A stretch of 64,000 nt of DNA from Sphingobium yanoikuyae (GTDB taxonomy: Bacteria; Pseudomonadota; Alphaproteobacteria; Sphingomonadales; Sphingomonadaceae): contig NZ_CP053021.1 in the NCBI RefSeq assembly GCF_013001025.1, positions 1,302,001-1,366,000 of the forward strand. Reading direction: 5' to 3'. Positions 19,161 to 27,330 of the stretch are shown here, in pieces. Position 1 is the first letter of the stretch; each line of letters begins with the position of its first letter. A program made the translations under genes and the position numbers. Under the pieces are notes generated by a model. That model saw only the letters and a program-made list of their open reading frames with translations, did no database searches and was not told the origin of the DNA.

Positions 19161-20864
19161 ATGCAGAAGGCTATTATCTACATTCGATTCTCGACGCTCG
19201 AACAGCGCGAAGGTGTCTCGCTTGACCGTCAGAAAGAACGCTGCCTGGAAATGTGCGAGGCGAACGGTTGGGATGTCGAGACCATCCTGGTTGATGAAGG
19301 CAAGAGTGCATTTGCGGGAAAGCATCGGGATGCCGGGGCGGCTTTCGGTGATTTTGAGGTGGCCGCTAGGCATGGTCTTCACGCAGGCGCCATTTTGGTA
19401 ATTGAAAGGCTCAGCCGCCTGTCGCGGCTCGACTATAACGAGACATATGATCTCATGCGCGCCCTGACAAAAAACGGGGTGACGGTCGCGTGTTGGGATG
19501 GCGGCCGTATATATAAGGCCAATGAGTCGATTGAATTCGTCTCGGTGATCGAACTTCTCGTCAAAGCCAAAACGGCGAACGAGGAAAGTCAGACCAAATC
19601 AGATTTCGGCAAGGATAAGTGGGCTAGGCGGCGCGCAGATGCAGCGTCCGGGAAGGTTGCCACGTCGAATGGACCTGCCTGGCTTCAGTTGGATGCGAAC
19701 CGGAAATGGGTCGTGATTGAGGATCGCGCACAGGTGGTCCGGCAGATTTTCGAATGGGCTGACCAGGGCGACGGATCACTCCGGATTTCTCGGCGCTTGA
19801 ACGAGGCCAAGGTGCAGCCGTGGGCGCGTTACGCCAACCGAACGCCGCGATGTTGGGAGCGGAAGCAGGTGTCTCGTATCATGGCGAACCTGGCAGTCAT
19901 CGGCGACTATCAGATGATGATGGAGGACAGCGACGGAAAGCCCGTGCCCGCTGGTGAACCGATCCGGGGATACTTCCCGCGCATCATCGCGCCGGATGTC
20001 TTCGAGCGGGTCAATCTCAGCGCCGACGATCGCAAAATCATGAAGGGTGGTGGGCGGTCAGTGGCGGTCGCCAACTTGGCATCCGCGTTGACGCGATGCG
20101 GCGTGTGTGGCGGTGCGATGGAGTATGTGCGGAGCCGCTTGAAGGGCGCGACGGTAATTCGCGACGGCAAGGAGACTGCGCCGCTCAAGCAGGATCAGGG
20201 ATATCTATATTGCCGTGTCGCCAATCGGCGCGGCGACTGCGCCAACAGAACGTCGATCGCCTATGTGGGCTTCGAAAGGGCGTTGCTCGATAGCGCGCTG
20301 CATCTCGCCCTGGACGATGCTTCGTTCTCCAGGGTGGACGAGGTCGGGCGCCTGACCGTCCTTATTGCAGACAAACGCCGGGATCATGCTGCTGCGGTTT
20401 CCCGCGCTGAAACGCTGTTCAATGCTTTCGCGGAGAATGCGAGCGAGATGGGTATGAAGATGGCGCTCGAAGCGGAGAAAAACGCAAAATCGGTCCAGGC
20501 GGAAATCGACGAGCTTCAGGTTCAGAAGGATCGGGCTTCGGGGCAGGCGTCGGCGGCTGAACATCTCTCGCGGCTGAATGAAATCCGCGAACAGCTTTAT
20601 GATGACGATCTCGATGTGCGCCGGGTGGCACGGTTGAAGGTCGCAGCCGGGTTGAATTCCGTGATTGAGAAGATCGAATGCCAGGAAGATAGGCGCGTAT
20701 TCGTCCGATATAAGCGCGGTGCCCGCGTGTCGATCATCTATCCGGGCCGTGGGCGGCGGCCTGCCTACAGCTTTGATGTCAACCTTGCGAAGCCTGGTGA
20801 CGATCATTCTGATGATCCGAAGGTGCAGGCGCTGATTGGCCGCATGAAGCTCGAAGCGGAGTAA
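19161..20864 (+). CDS. large serine recombinase, prophage integrase
   Basis: A 567-residue integrase. The N-terminal resolvase fold has the nucleophile Ser11 in IYIRFSTLEQREG and the arginine cluster IERLSRLSR near residue 85. A recombinase domain follows at about 165-300, then a zinc ribbon (CGVCGGAM near 312, with YCRV and GDCANR further on) and a coiled coil at about 420-500. This order is that of phage serine integrases, which recombine short attP and attB sites without supercoiling. It starts 11 bases after the mutL stop, directly inside attL, as is common for these elements. No excision-directionality factor is recognised; it should be among the small early genes. Confidence 0.95.
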   Translation: MQKAIIYIRFSTLEQREGVSLDRQKERCLEMCEANGWDVETILVDEGKSAFAGKHRDAGAAFGDFEVAARHGLHAGAILVIERLSRLSRLDYNETYDLMRALTKNGVTVACWDGGRIYKANESIEFVSVIELLVKAKTANEESQTKSDFGKDKWARRRADAASGKVATSNGPAWLQLDANRKWVVIEDRAQVVRQIFEWADQGDGSLRISRRLNEAKVQPWARYANRTPRCWERKQVSRIMANLAVIGDYQMMMEDSDGKPVPAGEPIRGYFPRIIAPDVFERVNLSADDRKIMKGGGRSVAVANLASALTRCGVCGGAMEYVRSRLKGATVIRDGKETAPLKQDQGYLYCRVANRRGDCANRTSIAYVGFERALLDSALHLALDDASFSRVDEVGRLTVLIADKRRDHAAAVSRAETLFNAFAENASEMGMKMALEAEKNAKSVQAEIDELQVQKDRASGQASAAEHLSRLNEIREQLYDDDLDVRRVARLKVAAGLNSVIEKIECQEDRRVFVRYKRGARVSIIYPGRGRRPAYSFDVNLAKPGDDHSDDPKVQALIGRMKLEAE

Positions 20865-20865
20865 C

Positions 20866-20906
20866 GATAAAGCCCCACGATCATGCGCAGATCGTGGGGC
20901 TTTATC
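20866..20906. terminator. bidirectional terminator between integrase and leftward operon
   Basis: A perfect 17-bp stem: GATAAAGCCCCACGATC (20866-20882) and its complement (20890-20906) with a 7-base loop. The stem ends in AAAG/CTTT, so it can terminate both the integrase transcript and the convergent leftward operon. Confidence 0.85.
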
Positions 20907-20908
20907 GA

Positions 20909-21427
20909 TCATGCGGTTTCTTCCGGCGACCACAACAGGTCTGCGCAATCGTCGGTCAGCCCGATCCAGGTCATATCGTCGGCCAAAAGGTAGTCGCGAC
21001 CGTGCGCAAAGCGGTCGTCACCCAGCAACCAATTTACCGCGCTGCTAACGGCCTCTCCACGGAAGACATGATGGAAATTCGGCGCCGGGACATGACGGGA
21101 CGTAATGGTAGTTGGCCGCAGTGCCAGGAAGCCGGTAGGGAAGGGAATTGCGGCCTCCCATTCGTCCGGGACCAGGTGGTCGGGGCGCACTTCGTCCGGG
21201 AGCAACATCGTCCAGGCGGCGAGAGCCATCATGTCGCCAGAAATCGACAGGCCGTCGTCTTCTCGGTGCGCGCTGATGATGAAACAGCGATGATGGATCA
21301 GCGTATATTCGGTCGTCGCGATGACCCTCGCGCCATTGATGACGCTGTCGGTGACCAAGGCCTTCAACTGGCCCAGGTGGACGGTGATATCGAGAACGTC
21401 GTTATAGGTCACGAGATCGGTATGCAT
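20909..21427 (-). CDS. prophage protein of unknown function
   Basis: A 172-residue acidic protein. I place the start at ATG 21427, which has GGGGGAA ten bases upstream; a longer frame to 21517 adds a basic stretch without a binding site. No known motif is recognised. Its Trp- and Asp-rich C-terminus (DDMTWIGLTDDCADLLW) resembles other small proteins of this prophage in composition. Last gene of a three-gene leftward operon that ends at the perfect terminator next to the integrase. Confidence 0.7.
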   Translation of the reverse strand: MHTDLVTYNDVLDITVHLGQLKALVTDSVINGARVIATTEYTLIHHRCFIISAHREDDGLSISGDMMALAAWTMLLPDEVRPDHLVPDEWEAAIPFPTGFLALRPTTITSRHVPAPNFHHVFRGEAVSSAVNWLLGDDRFAHGRDYLLADDMTWIGLTDDCADLLWSPEETA

Positions 21428-21535
21428 CAGATATAGTTCCCCCGCTGGCCGGAACGCCCCGCGCGCCCCGGCATGTGGATTTCGACGATGTTGTGATGAT
21501 TGTGGGTGCGACCCCAAGGCGGCCTTTATGTTCGG

Positions 21536-21943
21536 TTATTCTGCGTCGGCGATCGCCGCGCGATTTGCTTCAAGAACTTCAAACGCCCAAACGGTATCGA
21601 CAAGCCCTTCATGGTCCAAGATAGCCATAGCAGCGTCAAAATCCTCGTCGTCGTAAATTCTGCCGACGCGAAGATTGGGGCGCCCGACCAGCCATTTGTT
21701 ATACGCAGCTTCGTCGCCTGACACGCACTCGCGAGCCATGTCCCCCTCGAACTTGTCGCTGCCGTGCGGAAGCGAAACAGAAGCTGCAAAATCTTCCGTG
21801 ACGATCCAGACGTGACTGCAATAGATGTCGTCCATCGCGACAATTTTGTCGAAGTCGCAAAAGCCCTGAGCCTCTGTAGCACCATCGTCGTATGGAAGGT
21901 TGATGTCGTCCAAGATGTCGCGCCAAAGCGTGCCGTTGTTCAT
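21536..21943 (-). CDS. prophage protein of unknown function
   Basis: A 135-residue acidic protein starting MNNGTLWRDILDD. The ATG at 21943 overlaps the stop of the upstream gene (ATGA), so it is coupled to it. No motif is recognised; it is rich in Asp and aromatic residues and has no membrane segment. A 108-base gap separates it from the next gene in the operon. Confidence 0.7.
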   Translation of the reverse strand: MNNGTLWRDILDDINLPYDDGATEAQGFCDFDKIVAMDDIYCSHVWIVTEDFAASVSLPHGSDKFEGDMARECVSGDEAAYNKWLVGRPNLRVGRIYDDEDFDAAMAILDHEGLVDTVWAFEVLEANRAAIADAE

Positions 21944-22344
21944 TGGTCGTCTTCCTCGGCTTCGACGCCGCATTCGAGCAGCCATTTCTGCGCCGCTTCG
22001 CAGTCGCCGTCATACTCGATGTTCACCGGGCCGCCGATGAAATGCGCGTTGTGATGCTCGCGCTCGCGACAAGGCCTCTCCATACCTTCGTCGGTGAACA
22101 CCTTGACCTTGAAGTCGGGGCCGGTGGCGGTGCTGATACGGAGATAGTCAACCCTGAACCATTCGGCGGGGTCTTCATCGTCGGTGAAATCATCCGGGTC
22201 GAGAGTGTTGGTGGCGGTCTGATCCCATTCGATCTTTACGCCATTCAGGGTGAAGGTGCCGGAGCCGCTTTCATTCCAGGGCCATTCGGCGGGTGAAACA
22301 AGATCGAGGATGGCGGCGCTACGATCGGAAACATTAAAAGTCAT
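21940..22344 (-). CDS. prophage protein of unknown function
   Basis: A 134-residue acidic protein beginning MTFNVSDRSAAILDLV and ending in a run of Glu/Asp. GGACC precedes the start. It is the first gene of the leftward operon driven by the promoter at 22575-22602. The segment NIEYDGDCEAAQKWLLE vaguely recalls the DDA-AA-F pattern of the genes at 22714-23809, but the resemblance is weak. Function unknown. Confidence 0.7.
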   Translation of the reverse strand: MTFNVSDRSAAILDLVSPAEWPWNESGSGTFTLNGVKIEWDQTATNTLDPDDFTDDEDPAEWFRVDYLRISTATGPDFKVKVFTDEGMERPCREREHHNAHFIGGPVNIEYDGDCEAAQKWLLECGVEAEEDDQ

Positions 22345-22574
22345 GATGGTCCTTCAAATTTGTCGGGCAAAGTTCGCCCGTGGCCTGGCGCGCAGGCATT
22401 TTTTAAAGATGGTAGGGGCTGGGCGGTTGGCTAGCCGGAAGGTCTGCTGATCATCGGGGGCGCTTTCTCAAATCTGGAAGCGCACAATCGCGCTGTCGAA
22501 ACCGCATCTAGCTGTTCCGAATCGGTCGCGCAACAAAAATAAGAAGTAGACGCAAGTTTGCTATCTTCGATGTG
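22345..22574. other. non-coding leader of the leftward operon
   Basis: About 230 bases between the first gene of the operon and its promoter. I see no reading frame with a binding site. A short hairpin CGGGC/GCCCG lies near 22364-22381. A long untranslated leader or a small RNA is possible. Confidence 0.4.
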
Positions 22575-22626
22575 TGTATACCTCTTTCAATTCCAGCGTC
22601 AACACATAAAATCGAAAGAGGTATAC
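22575..22626 (-). promoter_or_regulatory. leftward phage promoter inside a 13-bp inverted repeat (operator)
   Basis: GTATACCTCTTTC (22576-22588) is perfectly repeated in inverse at 22614-22626, 25 bases apart. On the minus strand TTGACG (22602-22597) and TATACA (22580-22575) form a good promoter with 16-base spacing, and the left arm overlaps its -10 box. The right arm with two more bases, ATCGAAAGAGGTATA, recurs with one mismatch on the minus strand just before the XRE-methyltransferase gene (29503-29489), so the same repressor probably binds both. Confidence 0.65.
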
Positions 22627-22713
22627 GAGGGAAGAAAATCGCATTTTATCAATGCGTTGGACGTGTCGATTTTTTTTCTCGGTGCTAATCAGCGCAGTGG
22701 TCGTCATCCATCG

Positions 22714-22941
22714 TCAGCACCACCGTAAGCGGAAGAGCGCCGCGTCCGCATCGTCCTGGAAGCTGAAGCGCGCCACTTTTTCCGATCGCACGATCTCCGC
22801 TTCACCGCCGCCCAGGACGTTTTCCTGGAGCCATTCGACCATAGAGTGGAAATCGACGGTGGGATTGCGATCGAACCAGACCCATCCAGTGTGGGAGGGC
22901 CTGGCCGTGGCGCGGTAGAGAGGGAGGTCGATGACGGTCAT
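22714..22941 (-). CDS. small prophage protein, member of a tandem family
   Basis: A 75-residue protein, start overlapping the upstream stop (ATGA at 22938-22941) and preceded by GGAGACGAGCC. It ends FQDDADAALFRLRW, matching LAFADDAIAAIFWLNF and IKFRDDAAAALFWFRW in the next two genes upstream; a preceding WL-helix segment (VEWLQEN) also matches HAWLLDH and HDWLLDN. So three consecutive genes look like diverged duplicates. Function unknown; last gene of this operon. Confidence 0.75.
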   Translation of the reverse strand: MTVIDLPLYRATARPSHTGWVWFDRNPTVDFHSMVEWLQENVLGGGEAEIVRSEKVARFSFQDDADAALFRLRWC

Positions 22942-23342
22942 GGCTCGTCTCCAGCCTCCTGGCGCGCGGCGAGCTTCTCATCGACTTTCTTCCTGAGCGC
23001 ATCATTCAGTTGGGCGATTTCTGCCAATAGCCGTTGATTCGCTGCCAAATGGCGTTGATACGCTGCGTCGCAGTCACGCTTTTCTTGATCGACGCGACGT
23101 GCGCTGAAGACATCGTCGGCGAAATTCAGCCAGAAAATCGCGGCAATGGCATCATCGGCAAACGCCAGTGTCGGCTGTTTCGCGTCACGATCCCAGGTGA
23201 CGCTGTCCAGATGATCCAGCAGCCAAGCATGGATGCGGCCGGGAAGGCGATATTCGGCCAGCGCGAATTGGCCAGGAAATGGGTTGATCGCATATTCGTC
23301 GATCATGCTGGCTGGGACGGGGAGACGGAGATCGAAGATCAT
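22938..23342 (-). CDS. small prophage protein, member of a tandem family
   Basis: A 134-residue protein with the family pattern RIHAWLLDH at about 35 and FADDAIAAIFWLNF at about 62-75, followed by a charged helix likely to form a coiled coil (about 85-125, ending KVDEKLAARQEAG). The start overlaps the preceding stop (ATGA). No enzyme motif. The conserved half could be a small binding domain and the helix an oligomerisation arm; this is guesswork from composition. Confidence 0.75.
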   Translation of the reverse strand: MIFDLRLPVPASMIDEYAINPFPGQFALAEYRLPGRIHAWLLDHLDSVTWDRDAKQPTLAFADDAIAAIFWLNFADDVFSARRVDQEKRDCDAAYQRHLAANQRLLAEIAQLNDALRKKVDEKLAARQEAGDEP

Positions 23343-23809
23343 GACCAGCGCTCCAGGTCAGCCGTCCACGACGCTTTTCGGGCCATCCAGACCGACCGCG
23401 TGTTTTCCATCTCTTGCAGATTCACCCTGATGCGGGCGGCTTCGGCCGGGTCGGGTTCTGCGTCAGGCCAATCCTGCATTCTTTCCAGATCGCGATCAAT
23501 TTTGGCGATCTCAAGTTCCGCATTGTCGATCGAGTGCTGGGTTTCCTGCCAGGCGGCGCGGCGACCGGCCGTGATTTCATCGGACCATCGGAACCAGAAC
23601 AGCGCGGCGGCGGCATCATCGCGGAATTTGATGTAAGGCCAGCCGTCCTGGATGACGATCTCAACGCCCTCGGGATTGTCGAGCAGCCAGTCATGGATTG
23701 CGGTGGGAAGGCGGCGCTCTTTGTTTTTGCCCAATCCGAAAGGGCCGCTCGGAACGTGGACTTCCTCAATCATGGCGGGAGCGATGGCGAGAAGGAGGTC
23801 GCGGATCAT
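23339..23809 (-). CDS. small prophage protein, member of a tandem family
   Basis: A 156-residue protein starting at ATG 23809, which overlaps the upstream stop. It has IHDWLLDN near 38 and FRDDAAAALFWFRW near 62, then a long charged helix with coiled-coil character to the end. Same layout as the next gene downstream but longer. The frame is open to 24157, yet the extra part is Arg/His-rich antisense-like sequence and has no binding site, so I use the coupled start. Confidence 0.75.
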   Translation of the reverse strand: MIRDLLLAIAPAMIEEVHVPSGPFGLGKNKERRLPTAIHDWLLDNPEGVEIVIQDGWPYIKFRDDAAAALFWFRWSDEITAGRRAAWQETQHSIDNAELEIAKIDRDLERMQDWPDAEPDPAEAARIRVNLQEMENTRSVWMARKASWTADLERWS

Positions 23810-24483
23810 GCCGACACCAGCGTCAAAAAGCGGATCACCTCTTCGGGATCGCGGATCACGCAGAACAGTTTGTCGTCCTCGACCAGGCGGGGTCCGCTGG
23901 AGAATTTCACTTTCGCGAGGATCGCGATCGTCCGGATCAGCGCGAAGGGCGCGTGGCTCGCCGGGATCGTGATCGAATAGCTTTCCGCGACGGGGAGAGC
24001 GTGCCATTCGTCTCCAATCATGAAGCGGCGCTGACCCAGCACGAAATCGCCGGTCAGCGTGCCGGTCAGCCGGGCTCCGTCGAGGGTGAGATGGGCCATG
24101 AAGCCGTCGTCGCTGCGGCTGGTGGCGCTGGTGGCAGTGGCGTAGCTGGTCCCGCACGAACTTGAACGCAGGTCAGGGCGCGCGGCATCGGTTGCGCTCC
24201 CCGCTCGCGTGGCAGTGGCGCTGATGCTTGCGTCGGCGCTGTAGCTGGCGCGAGAGGTGGCCGCGCTGGTTGCAGCAACGCTGGCGGTGCTGGCAGCAGC
24301 AACGCTGGTGGTGCTGGCCTTGCATTCGCTCTCATTCACATACGATCCGCGAAACTGATCGGCATCAGCCTTACTGGCGAAGCGACAGATCAGATGGTCT
24401 GAGCCGAACGGTTCGACGGAGCCGTGCGCCTGGATGATGCGATCCTTGCGAAGGATGGCGGCGGGGACGATCATGGTGATCAT
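23806..24483 (-). CDS. prophage protein with Ala/Ser/Thr-rich repeat linker
   Basis: A 225-residue frame in three parts: an N-terminal domain of about 55 residues (VEPFGSDHLICRF then ADADQF), a low-complexity stretch of about 70 residues made only of small residues, and a C-terminal domain beginning near MAHLTLDG. The linker holds imperfect 8-residue repeats (TTSVAAAS, TASVAATS) coded by a 24-base DNA repeat at 24272-24316. Start and stop both overlap neighbours, which supports translation. Alternatively the repeat is a recent expansion that joined two genes. Function unknown. Confidence 0.6.
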   Translation of the reverse strand: MITMIVPAAILRKDRIIQAHGSVEPFGSDHLICRFASKADADQFRGSYVNESECKASTTSVAAASTASVAATSAATSRASYSADASISATATRAGSATDAARPDLRSSSCGTSYATATSATSRSDDGFMAHLTLDGARLTGTLTGDFVLGQRRFMIGDEWHALPVAESYSITIPASHAPFALIRTIAILAKVKFSSGPRLVEDDKLFCVIRDPEEVIRFLTLVSA

Positions 24484-24782
24484 GCTGCGGCACCTCCCGC
24501 ATAAGCATCAGCGACATCCTGGACGGCGCGGTGCTGCGCATATTCTGCGGCGGCGAGGGCGTAGGCGTCTTCAGCGTCGCGGAGATCATCCCAGCTACCA
24601 ATCAGGGCGTTTACCCAAGGGCGGTTGTGCTGGACGATCGCGCCACCGTCTTCCAGGTGGAAAGTCAAATTGGCGCCGAAGAAACTGTCGATGGTGCGGG
24701 CGCCATCCTGGAAGTCGAGAAGGTCTTCGTCGGTCAGAATAGTAGTGCAACTGTAGTGTGCATTAAGGTCGTAGGCTTTCAT
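24480..24782 (-). CDS. small prophage protein of unknown function
   Basis: A 100-residue acidic protein. I choose ATG 24782 because GGAGAG lies two to seven bases before it; the frame continues to 24827 without a better site. It has a helical, Ala-rich C-terminus (DAEDAYALAAAEYAQH). The stop overlaps the next start. No motif recognised. Confidence 0.72.
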   Translation of the reverse strand: MKAYDLNAHYSCTTILTDEDLLDFQDGARTIDSFFGANLTFHLEDGGAIVQHNRPWVNALIGSWDDLRDAEDAYALAAAEYAQHRAVQDVADAYAGGAAA

Positions 24783-24862
24783 GGCTCTCCATTTTGTGGG
24801 GTTCGCCATCATGGCCGTCCCCATCATGATATTACTGTAGATTGAGATTTCTGGCGATATTT

Positions 24863-25009
24863 TTAGAGGAAGGCTTCTTCCATCTGGATCGCGGCGGCTT
24901 CATCGGCGCCCAGGATGATCCAGCGAAGGCGTTGAAGCTCGCGAGAAGTCTCGGCGTCGAGGTCGGGATAGTGGCGGCGCAGAAAAATGCGCATCTCATA
25001 GTCGGACAT
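24863..25009 (-). CDS. 48-residue prophage protein
   Basis: A short frame beginning MSDYEMRIFLRRHYPD and ending QMEEAFL. It has a strong site (TTGGAGC, four bases before ATG) and phage-like codon use. It is the likely first gene of the leftward operon that continues to 22714. The alternating charged and hydrophobic residues fit a single helical domain. The size would suit a regulator, excision factor or inhibitor, but nothing specific is recognised. Confidence 0.6.
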   Translation of the reverse strand: MSDYEMRIFLRRHYPDLDAETSRELQRLRWIILGADEAAAIQMEEAFL

Positions 25010-25197
25010 AATAGCTCCAAGGTGTGTTTCTCACAGCTATTTACCCGATCGTTCGAAAATATGCCGAATAGGGCCAATTTTTCGCGTTTTTTATAGGCGC
25101 ATCATCCTGGCGATGATATGATAAATATTGTTGGGACGCGAGGCTTGTGTTTCTCTATTTTGCTCGCATCGCGCCCAGTTAGGGTGTTCATACTATT
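25010..25197. other. A/T-rich gap before the leftward operon
   Basis: No gene seen. The stretch is A/T-rich and must hold the promoter for the leftward genes; a TATAAA word on the minus strand near 25093 could be a -10 box but I see no matching -35. Confidence 0.35.
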
Positions 25198-25236
25198 AAA
25201 CGCTCCAGGGTTCGACATTCCCTGGAGCGTTTTTTC
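25198..25236. terminator. terminator after the leftward gene at 25237
   Basis: CGCTCCAGGG (25201-25210) pairs with CCCTGGAGCG (25220-25229); flanking AAA/TTT lengthen the stem and a T-run follows on the plus strand. It directly abuts the stop of the leftward gene. Confidence 0.8.
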
Positions 25237-25659
25237 TTAGAAGGCGCTCGCGCGGGGCAGTTCGGCACATCCGGGCGTGTCACGTTCACCGCGATGATAG
25301 ATGATGATCGTCTCGCAGCAGCCTTCCCAGGCCTGCCGGATCATCAGTGACATGAAGCCAGGGACGGCTTTGCGCATATAGACGTGCAACTGACCCTTAT
25401 GGTCACGCCACTCGCTAAAGTGTTCGACCAGTTCTTCGCGCGCATCACGCATCGTAATTTCACGGATGGCGGCCCAACGGGCGACCATCATGCCAAATGC
25501 CTCGCCGACCCGCGCCAAGCGCCAAGGTTCGTCATCGTCGGCGCGGTTGGCGGATAATTCGATGCGAAGGCTGGGTCGAGCGGGGGCGTTAATGTCGCCG
25601 TGCGCTTTTTGTCGGGCGGCCAGCAGTGCGGCCTGAAGTGCTTTTGCTTTGTCAGTCAT
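25237..25659 (-). CDS. prophage protein of unknown function
   Basis: A 140-residue protein with a Lys/Ala-rich N-terminal helix, a Trp-containing middle (EAFGMMVARWAAIREITM) and Cys residues near the end (EGCCETIIIYH, PGCAEL). No motif recognised. It lies downstream of the replication genes, separated by a hairpin, and has its own terminator. Confidence 0.7.
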   Translation of the reverse strand: MTDKAKALQAALLAARQKAHGDINAPARPSLRIELSANRADDDEPWRLARVGEAFGMMVARWAAIREITMRDAREELVEHFSEWRDHKGQLHVYMRKAVPGFMSLMIRQAWEGCCETIIIYHRGERDTPGCAELPRASAF

Positions 25660-25717
25660 GTCCTTTCTCAGATTTTGTGACGGCGTATCGCCGCCAGGGT
25701 GGTTATTTCAGTGAAGT

Positions 25718-25749
25718 GATTGGCGCGCCCTGCGATGGGCGCGCCAATC
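25718..25749. terminator. hairpin after the helicase gene
   Basis: A perfect 13-bp stem GATTGGCGCGCCC (25718-25730) and complement (25737-25749) with a 6-base loop, beginning four bases after the helicase stop. No T-run follows, so it may slow decay or terminate with help rather than alone. Confidence 0.5.
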
Positions 25750-25752
25750 CGA

Positions 25753-27330
25753 TCAGTCGAGTTCGATCATCCAGGTCGGGCGCTTTGTGGTGAAGTCGTG
25801 GATGACATACTGGTCTTCATCCGGGCCGCCCTGGTGGCCCTGGACGCGGAACACGGCCATGGTCGATCCGCCAACCTTCACGGTCGCCTCTTCGATGTCA
25901 GGGCGGTTTTTACGAACCCACGTCGCGGCCTCGTCATAGAAGCCAGTCCGGCCCAGCTTCCGGATGTGGTTTTCTGACGTGGCAGCGTGAAGGTAGAATG
26001 CATGGAGGGTCGATTTCTTGATCGCCTGGAAATCCTCGCCAAACACCTTCGCGAAAACGCGCTCGTGCGGCGGGCGCGTGTTGGCCAGGACGTGCTGGTA
26101 ATCCTCCCCACGCAACGGCGCGACCGTGCTGACCCGACCATGGCGGGCGATCAGCGAACCAAGCCATTTCGCGATTTCATCTGCGTCATGAAGGATGGCA
26201 TCGAGATTATCGCGCGCCCAGAGGTCGGCTTCCTTCACGGTCATCCGCAGGCCCATATGGGTTTCCAGGTCGAGGGCGAGCCATGACGTGAATTCGAGCG
26301 TCGCCCGGATCACCGACCAGCGACGATCCTGCGCGGTGCCGGTGATGTTGACCACGCGCGTGCCGCTGTTGCCGCTGATGATATAAAGGGGGGTGTTATC
26401 GACTTCATACGGCGCCTTGAATTTCGCATTGCTGACGATCCGGGCCGACCCGATGATCGCTTTCAGCTTGTCGAAATCCGTTTTCTCAGCGAGGGCTTCA
26501 TTGATCATCACGACGGCGCTGCCGGTGATGAACGACGTGAAGTTGCCCGTCACCTCGCTCATCGGCACGTTGGCGCGCACCAGGCCGTCGCCGAAAACCT
26601 TCGCCAGCACCATACCGAGCAGGCCTTTTCCCGTTCCCCCTTCACGATCCATGAAAACCACGGCGGGGAGGTTGGTCTGTTCCGGCCGATGATACTTGGC
26701 GAGGATCAGGCGCTCCAGGTGGGCGATGTTTTCCTGTTTTCCGCCGCACAGACTGCGGATCAGCGTGTCGAAAATCCAGTGGTGCTGGCCCGATTGCGGC
26801 TGGAGGAACTGGAACCGGAGCTTGTTCAGCACGGTGGGATCGACCTTCCGGAAGCTATAGGTTTCCGAGAGGAAATTCCGGCCGTCCTCCTGCATGACCT
26901 CGGCGAAGAGGGTCGGTGCATGACGCTCCTTCAAGAGCGGAAAGTAGGCGGGCAGGGCGGCAGGGGTGATATGCTCCCAAGTCTGCGTCCGAGCGTTGAA
27001 AAGGGCGTAATGATTTTGGGCAGCGACGAAGTGGGCGTCATACTCCTGAATCCAAGCGCGCATCTGGGCCTTTACCTCTTCGATCGCGGCATTGGCATCA
27101 TCGGCGTCGATATCATCGATGTCATCTCGTTCGCGGCGGCGGGCGTCCTTCAATGCTTTGCGGACATGCTCGGCGCGGGCGAGCAGCACCTTTTCCATGT
27201 CGAGCGCTTCAGAAGAAACGTCAGCCGCGAGGTCGGCAATCTTCGCGTTGATGAGATCGAGGCTGGCCTGGAGGCGGTCGGCTTCCGACTGGCCGGTCTG
27301 TGCGGCGGTGATGGGGGTAATGTTGCTCAC
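25753..27330 (-). CDS. phage SF3-type replicative helicase (DUF5906-like)
   Basis: A 525-residue protein. Walker A is GGTGKG at 231-236 and Walker B VVMINE at 273-278, followed by a sensor region with GNSG. This resembles the helicase half of P4-type and plasmid primases. The N-terminal 100 residues are acidic and helical and may bind a partner. It overlaps the prim-pol gene by four bases, so primase and helicase are made together, as two halves of what is one polypeptide in P4 alpha. It would unwind DNA at the repeat-rich origin 1.2 kb to the right. Confidence 0.88.
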   Translation of the reverse strand: MSNITPITAAQTGQSEADRLQASLDLINAKIADLAADVSSEALDMEKVLLARAEHVRKALKDARRRERDDIDDIDADDANAAIEEVKAQMRAWIQEYDAHFVAAQNHYALFNARTQTWEHITPAALPAYFPLLKERHAPTLFAEVMQEDGRNFLSETYSFRKVDPTVLNKLRFQFLQPQSGQHHWIFDTLIRSLCGGKQENIAHLERLILAKYHRPEQTNLPAVVFMDREGGTGKGLLGMVLAKVFGDGLVRANVPMSEVTGNFTSFITGSAVVMINEALAEKTDFDKLKAIIGSARIVSNAKFKAPYEVDNTPLYIISGNSGTRVVNITGTAQDRRWSVIRATLEFTSWLALDLETHMGLRMTVKEADLWARDNLDAILHDADEIAKWLGSLIARHGRVSTVAPLRGEDYQHVLANTRPPHERVFAKVFGEDFQAIKKSTLHAFYLHAATSENHIRKLGRTGFYDEAATWVRKNRPDIEEATVKVGGSTMAVFRVQGHQGGPDEDQYVIHDFTTKRPTWMIELD

